From positions 14,467,385 to 14,531,384 of the forward strand of contig JASFXZ010000010.1 in NCBI GenBank assembly GCA_032209605.1: DNA of 64,000 nucleotides, in the 5' to 3' direction. Positions 24,901 to 33,900 of the stretch are shown one piece after another; position 1 is the first letter of the stretch, and each line of letters starts with the position of its first letter. A model generated the notes under the pieces. The model did no database searches. It was not told where the DNA came from and saw only the letters and a list, made by a program, of their open reading frames with translations. Position numbers and translations under genes: made by a program. The stretch comes from Mactromeris polynyma. Its lineage: Eukaryota > Mollusca > Bivalvia > Venerida > Mactridae.

Positions 24901-27900
24901 CTACATAGTGTAGCCGATACTACATAGTGTAGCCGATATTACATAGTGTAGACGATACTACATAGTGTAGACCATACTACATAGTGTAGCCGATACTACA
25001 TAGTGTAGCCGATACTACATAGTGTAGCCGATACTACATAGTGTAGCCGATACTACATAGTGTAGACCATACTACATAGTGTAGACGATACTACATAGTG
25101 TAGACGATACTACATAGTGTAGCCGATACTACATAGTGTAGACCATACTACATAGTGTAGCCGATACTACATAGTGTAGCCGATACTACATAGTGTAGAC
25201 CATACTACATAGTGTAGACCATACTACATAGTGTAGATGATACTACATAGTGTAGCCGATACTACATAGTGTAGACGATACTACATAGTGTAGATGATAC
25301 TACATAGTGTAGACCATACTACATAGTGTAGACGATACTACATAGTGTAGCCGATACTACATAGTGTAGACGATACTACATAGTGTAGACCATACTACAT
25401 AGTGTAGACGATACTACATAGTGTAGCCGATACTACATAGTGTAGACGATACTACATAGTGTAGACCATACTACATAGTGTAGACCATACTACATAGTGT
25501 AGCCGATACTACATAGTGTAGCCGATACTACATAGTGTAGCCGATACTACATAGTGTAGACCATACTACATAGTGTAGCCGATACTACATAGTGTAGCCG
25601 ATATTACATAGTGTAGACGATACTACATAGTGTAGACCATACTACATAGTGTAGCCGATACTACATAGTGTAGCCGATATTACATAGTGTAGACGATACT
25701 ACATAGTGTAGACCATACTACATAGTGTAGCCGATACTACATAGTGTAGCCGATACTACATAGTGTAGCCGATACTACATAGTGTAGCCGATACTACATA
25801 GTGTAGACCATACTACATAGTGTAGACCATACTACATAGTGTAGCCGATACTACATAGTGTAGACCATACTACATAGTGTAGCCGATACTACATAGTGTA
25901 GCCGATACTACATAGTGTAGACCATACTACATAGTGTAGACCATACTACATAGTGTAGATGATACTACATAGTGTAGCTGATACTACATAGTGAAGATGA
26001 TACTACATAGTGTAGATGATACTACATAGTGTAGCTGATACTACATAGTGTAGACCATACTACATAGTGTAGACGATACTACATAGTGTAGCCGATACTA
26101 CATAGTGTAGACGATACTACATAGTGTAGACCATACTACATAGTGTAGACGATACTACATAGTGTAGCCGATACTACATAGTGTAGACGATACTACATAG
26201 TGTAGACCATACTACATAGTGTAGACCATACTACATAGTGTAGCCGATACTACATAGTGTAGCCGATACTACATAGTGTAGCCGATACTACATAGTGTAG
26301 TCGATACTACATAGTGTAGACCATACTACATAGTGTAGCCGATACTACATAGTGTAGCCGATATTACATAGTGTAGCCGATACTACATAGTGTAGACCAT
26401 ACTACATAGTGTAGCCGATACTACATAGTGTAGACGATACTACATAGTGTAGACCATACTACATAGTGTAGCCGATACTACATAGTGTAGCCGATACTAC
26501 ATAGTGTAGCCGATACTACATAGTGTAGCCGATACTACATAGTGTAGCCGATACTACATAGTGTAGCCGATACTACATAGTGTAGACGATACTACATAGT
26601 GTAGCCGATACTACATAGTGTAGACCATACTACATAGTGTAGACCATACTACATAGTGTAGGCGATACTACATAGTGTAGCCGATACTACATAGTGTAGA
26701 CCATACTACATAGTGTAGCCAATCCTACTTTGTGTAGACGATACTACATCATGATATGTTTTTAAATGACAGATTAACCACTTGATTAATAACATTATAT
26801 TATATAGGCCTTGAGTAAAGGCACAGTACAGGATGAAATAATTAAAATATGAATGAAGAATGACACTTGAAGCATTATTTACATGTGTAAGTATGTCTTT
26901 ACTGACATCTTAATTGGAAACCCTGTGCATCTGACGGATTCCAGTCCAGATAAAATTGTCCTGAATAATCATTTGATTCTAAATTTGGAACTGAAATATA
27001 TCTTCACATAGGTGTTTTCTCATTAACGAAAATATAAGTATCTGGCTGTGAGACTGGTCCAACTCGAATAGCATATCGTAGAAAACGTTGTCAGTATTTT
27101 TGTTAAGTACACTCGTTATTGCTTAAGAACGGTGATGACTATTAAACTATCATCCTGTCATGTGATTCGTGATAAACAAAATGACAAGTTTTGATTCAAC
27201 GAGTATAACTAAGAATGGCGCTAATTGATACCGTCGTTTTATGGTTCTGTTGTTTTGCGCTGACGTTCAACAATGATTCAGTTATATATACGAGCCGCTA
27301 GTTGACATAAACAGTTTTTCTGGAATTAATTATCAACCAGTACTAGCTCTTCCGTAAGCAACCTGCCCAACACGGGAATCGAACGACCGAATTTACCGGG
27401 CGACAGTCTAGCGCTATACCAAGGCTCAGGTTCTCATATAAACAGCATTTACATGTTGTTGTTGTTGTAAATAATACAATGGCGAATCAAAAAAAAAATA
27501 CTGTCACAATTTCGTAATTACCTTTTTTTAAATGTATGCAAGTGTGATTGGTTTGATAGTTTTATATTTATAATTGTAACTGGGTTTCAGTAAAAAAACA
27601 AAATTGTTTGCAAGCATAGATTTTTATGTCAATTGTTGGGTTTAAACATTTCTTGACTTGCTAAAAAGATTTCACTCATCAGAATGCGATCTGTGATGGT
27701 TCAAGAGATTTTCCGTATATACAAGAATATATATAAATAATTTAAAGGTGTTTGAAGAATGACAGGCTAGGCGCGTAGCTACCTGTATGTTAAATACACC
27801 GTTGCGTACACATGATTATAAAAAATAGAAAAATGTAAGCATTTGTATACAGTTTGGGATATAAATTTCTGAACATATAACGTTTCAAAATTTACTACAT

Positions 27901-30900
27901 GTATATTGCTTGTGAAAATGTGACCAGATTGCACGACGAACGTTCTAGAAAACGGCGTGAGCACTGATTCGTCCACATTTGCCCAAGACTCAAAGTAAGA
28001 CCTCGGTCTATTATAGTATATAGGGGTCTGAAAAAACGTACCTGTGTTGATGCCAATTCTCAGTTGTACATTGACTTTGGTAGAGCATGGGAACGTTTTG
28101 TTTTTCATCATATTCAATATCGCTAGAGCTAGAGTGGCAATCTCTGTTGCATGTTTGTCACCATTCTTATTTGGTAAACCTGCAAGTTAAAGTAGAGCTA
28201 TCACTGAAGACTATTAATACCCTCTCAATACTGCTTTGTCAGAATTGTTTAGGACATTCAATATGGCCGCCAGTTGGCCATCTTGAATGTAATGGAACAC
28301 TAGAACTAATCATGTTGATTATTTGTGTGAAGTTTCATGAAGATCCTTCAAAAACTGTAGAAGTAATTCGCTCTACAAGTTTTTGAGAAAATCCAGAATG
28401 GCCGCCAGTCAGCCAACTTGAATGTGATGGAAAAGATATGTCATGCATTACAACTCATTACGTTGATTATTTGTGCGAAGTTTCGGCATGAAAATCCTAC
28501 AAACACTGTAGAGATAATTCGCTCAACAAGTCTTTCTTAACAGACCAATTAACCGATCAACAAACCAACATAGTGATTCGATCTTGTTTACCCCTAAACT
28601 TGTGTTTGCGGTGATATAGGAGATTGTCACGAGTTATCTGCCTTTATCCCTTATCGAGCTATCTGCCTTTAACCCTTCTGTAGTTTACGTTCTGTATATA
28701 CACATATACTATAGAAGAGATAAAGGGAAATAACTCTAGAAGGGATAAAGGGAAATAACTTGGGACTATCCCCTGTGGTACATATGTACATGTACTGTAG
28801 GCTATATACAGATATACTATAGAAGAGATAAAGGGAAATCACTCTGGAAGGGATAAAGGGGGAGAACTTGTGACAATCCCCTGTAGTACATATGTATGCG
28901 TTGTTTTTGCGAGAAACTCGACCGCACGGTCAACCCTGATTAGTTCAAATGCAGATGGACTCAAATTCCCGACATGATGTGGTTCCAATGGTGTAAACAG
29001 CCGACAATTTGTTTGACTACATTGTCACTACGTGTTCCAGTAAGCACTAACATTCGGGAAAAAATGCAGACCGAGTTTGTCTAATAACGGATAAGATTAA
29101 GCTATGTTTGACTGAAAACAGAACACTTTTGGGGAAATGAACGTTTTATTTGTATGTATTATACAAAAAAGATGAAAAGTGTGATAGTATTCAATTGTAA
29201 AATCCATTGTTTTAGTAAGTCAGAAAAACGATAACATTGCGGCGATAGTTTACTAAAAATAGTCCGGCTAGTCACATGGTCATGTGACGTGAGATAAAAG
29301 GCATGTGACCAAGTGACCTGATAAAGCAACAAATACCAGGCACCCTGTTATCGGGTTGAAATTACAGCAAGTGACAGCATAAAAAGAAATGTTACTGAAA
29401 ATGATTTAGTGTAAATGAAACATCTACGTCAATAATTATACCTGATGCAACCATGTACGAATCATTGATAGTTTCCACTTTGTAAACATCAAAGTTGTCG
29501 ATAATGACGTCCATTGAGGTGTACAGACTATTCAAAATCTTCACCAATTCCATTGGAGCAACCGTCAACGAAATTCGGTTGAATCCGGCAATATCGGAAA
29601 AGAATATCGTCACCGATTTAAAGAATTCTGATTCCATCTGGAAAAGATAAACTTGACATATTCAATCATTATGCTAGTAGTCATTTTTTTCAGTTTTTGG
29701 AAAGTATGACGGGTCCTTCTGATAGGGGAAATTTGCATCATGAATCACCGAATTTGGGTATTTATAAGGCTTAAATATTCAATAATTTTACTGACGGGGA
29801 ATTTTTCTTTCTAAGTAGGGGAAAAATATAAACTTTTTCTTTGGGGAAAGGGGCCCCAAATTGCCATAAAAAGGGCCGGTTTGATATTGTGGGTGTTCGT
29901 GTATGAACGATATGAACGAAATAAAGCAAAATATACTCGGATAGTGTGAAGTTTCTGACTAACTTTGCTCTCATTCTACGTACAACAGTGAGAGAAACTT
30001 TTCGACATCATTGTGTTTGTTTTTATTCCTGTTTATCGTTACCCAAACTGACGCCAACATCTGACGCGACGTCTTATGTGTACAAGATTATTTACGTAAC
30101 TCAATTCATATAACACATTATAATATTTATGATAATAATAAAGTTCATTTTTGTGAAGGTAACTCATAAAGATATGTACATTGGAACATATATAATCTAA
30201 TCCCACAAGAGCCATTCAAATACACAATACAATATGGGTGAAATTCCAAGACGTAAGAAGACGTTAAATTACGTGACATGTGCAAGAGATATTACGTTGT
30301 TACAAGGAACGCCACATACATACGACAATGCCTCCCCGCACAGACGCCAGGGAAACAACATTCTACAAAACATTAGGCACTGAGGAGGTGCAAGGGTAAA
30401 CATCTAAGGAAATAAGCGTGCACGGAATGATCTGGTCGAACATCAAGAACAACTATGGAGAATTTAGGGGGACAACACGGGGTAAATGTTTAATTGATGG
30501 AATACATCACGGAACATGTCAAGAAAGTCAGTAATGATAGGTCAAAATGGGGAGAAGAGAACATGAATATGATATCAAGTAAAGGAACTATACAGTTCTC
30601 CACACTTACCGACCCACTACATTTCAGTTTGTCCGCCACAGATTTCGGTACCATCTGATACAGCAGTGTCTCCGTCTTGTATTTTTCCATATTCAATTCC
30701 TTCGTTTTCTCCACCAGTGTGACAGTATACAACTGTATATCTGTAGACAATCCATTTGCTGTAAACATGATCACTGGACACATAGCAATCACCACAACCA
30801 CCATAAGTGCGTACACAGCCGTCTGATGGTAATAAAATGCTTTTAAAGTAAACTAGTAAAAACTGTGTATATTCAGAGCACAGGAGATTGTCAGGAGTTC

Positions 30901-33900
30901 TCTCCCTTTATCCATTCTGGAGTTCTCTCCCTTTATCCCTTCTATAGTATAATTTATGTATACAGAATGGATAAAGGGACATAACTCGTGACAATATCGT
31001 GTGATTGAGACTAACGTATGAAACTTAAATGATGTTTCTGAATACATATACTGTATCTGTTTTTATTTCAATTAACCCTAACAATTGGGTTCGGTTTTAG
31101 TTTTACATCGTTACCAGTTCCTTACCATTGTTCCCGGCGTCCGAAAGCATCAGTTGTGGATGCCACTCACTGAGTTAACTGGACGGGTCCAGCAATTTGA
31201 CTTTACGCGAATAACAACGGAATCGTGCATACATAAAACATTGCAAAATATCTACAGTAAAACCTCAATAATAAGACTACCCTTGAAAACTGGTCTTAAT
31301 ATTGAGGTTGAAAAAAATATTAAAACAGTGAAATGTACTTGAAAATTGTATTCTTAATATTGAGGTGGTCTTATTATTGAGGTGGTCTTTAAGTGAGGTT
31401 TTACTGTATGCTACCATAAATAGTTTTAATGCTTAATATGATTGAAATGTTAATAAAGTAATAAAATGTAACTAAACACTGCAATAACAATGGTAAATAA
31501 AATGACTGCAGTTCTGAAGACCAAACTACATTTCCCCAACGATTACGTGATTCCCGCACAATTGAAGGGCGCGTCCAGTTAATAAAAAAAATGGCAAAAC
31601 AACATGTGATTCATTTTACCAGTTAACATGGTGATAACGGACAGCTTGTAATGTAACTTTGTTTATTTTTGCTTTAGGCATTCTTTACGAAAGAGGGAAT
31701 AAATACTTGGCTTAAACTGATACAGATACGGTGCTGTAATAAAAATTGTAGGAGATAATATTTTTAAATTTTGAAAAAAGTACTGAGCAGTATAAATGAT
31801 ATCAAAGCACCGAACGTGCAAGGGGCTCACTGCCGATCACAGACGTCACTTTGACATATATATTTTACCTATCATAATAGTCTATCAAGAACACTGTTAT
31901 GTCAGTAAATAAAATATTATAGGAGTTAAACACACGCTATTGTATACAAAGAATTGATTAAGACAGTCAGAAGGATGAATGGAGAAGAAGTTAACAGTTC
32001 CTCTGACGAGCCCCTCGCTAATAAACGATTAGTATCATTATTCATATCCTTTTCTCACACTATATTTTCATATCACACAAAAATTATATAATATTGTATA
32101 CGCTCATGTTACATACAAAGATACTAACCACCAAATTCATACAACTTTTACATTGTACGGTATGGAGGGAATGCATCACACCTACCCATACACACCTATT
32201 GGTGAAGAAAAGAAAACTTCTCTCTCACAAAAAATTCGTTTAAGGGGGGATTATTCACTTGGTCGGAAGACGTAGTGAAATTTGTAGAATTTTGTCCGAA
32301 GTTGGTTCAGTTGACGCTAACACACAAAATGCTCAAGGTTACCTAAATATTTAATTAGATTCTAAAATTTAATAGATACGTACTTTTATAATAACTTCTG
32401 ACAATACGTCTTCCACTTCAGACGAGATTCTAGCGGCAACTTTTAACTGAATCTGTAACAAGGAATCCAGATATATCGTAATGTTGTCGAAAAACCATTT
32501 CGCTTTCTCGATAGACTTGTATGATCTATTTAACTCATTATTTTGAATCTCGAACCGATATCCGAATATAATTTCCGTAATATTCAAACCCGTTGACTTA
32601 ATTTCATTAACTTCTTCTGTATGTAGTGGAACGACAGCATCAGAATAAAACACGGCCGTCTTGTAGTTGTATTTGAAGTCGTGGATTTTTTCGTTGTAAA
32701 ACTCATAATCTGTCCATTTTTCGAAATGCCCCGTGGCGTAAAACATGGCGCCATACGCTCTTTCTACTCCAATGTCTTCCTTACATCTTGTAATCTTCTG
32801 ATAAGCCACCAATGTTTTCCACATTGAACCAAATCCGGAACCTTTGATATTTTCTACCAGCCTAAAATAGTCAAATAACTTTCTGTTAGCGACGCCTCAT
32901 TAATTATACAGTTGGCGAATTTTATGAAGGATTAAGTTGTTTCTAGTTCCGCATTTCATTCCCAATATCTACTCCTCTTAAAATGAACTAGCGCTTAACA
33001 TTAAAGGTTCTTTTTCAGATTAAAATCTGCCTCTCTCTAGATTCTTTGAACGGCAGCAAATATCTTTCAAACGTTTCAATTCGCGTGTTATGTTTCGGGA
33101 CAAGGTCGGTAGAAATTCAGTCAGTTCATTATACATGTAATTGCTATTATGAATCTTTTATAATACGTTGAGTATGTGTAGTATATTTAGTACAATGCAA
33201 TATCGACTTAGATTAGTCCTTTACACTGGAGATTGTCACGCGTTCTCTCATTTGATCTCTTCTTGAGTTCTCTCCCTTATACATGAACCATATAAAGGAT
33301 AAGGGGAAAGAACTCTAGAAAAGGTCGTGACAATCTCTTGTGGTCCTTTAGTGAACCAGTACATATTAAAAGTATCATTGAAGTGGAATAATAACCCCAT
33401 CGACTTGTGTCCACCTAAGAATAAACACCACAAGACGACGTAAACTATGTTGCTGTATTGAGGATGAATAACACTTAATGAAATTCACCATAATTCTTGA
33501 AGTTTCGGTTAGGTTTTTAAAATCACTTCAAAGACATTCTTACCATTCTAAGAATTCGCTTGTTATTCCACTGTAAAAGTTGATTTCCTCGAATAAATCC
33601 ACCGTGGTAGGATTCAGTGATGCTCGATGTTGTGTGATGAATGACATCAGGTTGGCTTTACTACGGAATTCCTCTCTTGGATTGCTCTGTAACAGTAAAG
33701 CGAAAATGTGAAAAAAGATAAATTATACGCCATTAAAAACGCAGTTGTCTTTCTTTTAATGTAACTTGAGTTTTCAACGATTTTTAGTATATGTTATTTA
33801 ATTACGCTGTTATCTTTTGGTACTTTCCTGTTATCAGTTCAAATTGGTGTTTCTTTCTGCTGTTTTGTTTATGAAATACATGTTTAGCAAAAACGATTCT

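Noticed and set aside
22612..26745. CRISPR-like appearance (short repeat, variable part)
   Set aside because: The variable part is only three bases, there is no spacer, and the setting is a eukaryotic intron. It is a simple satellite.
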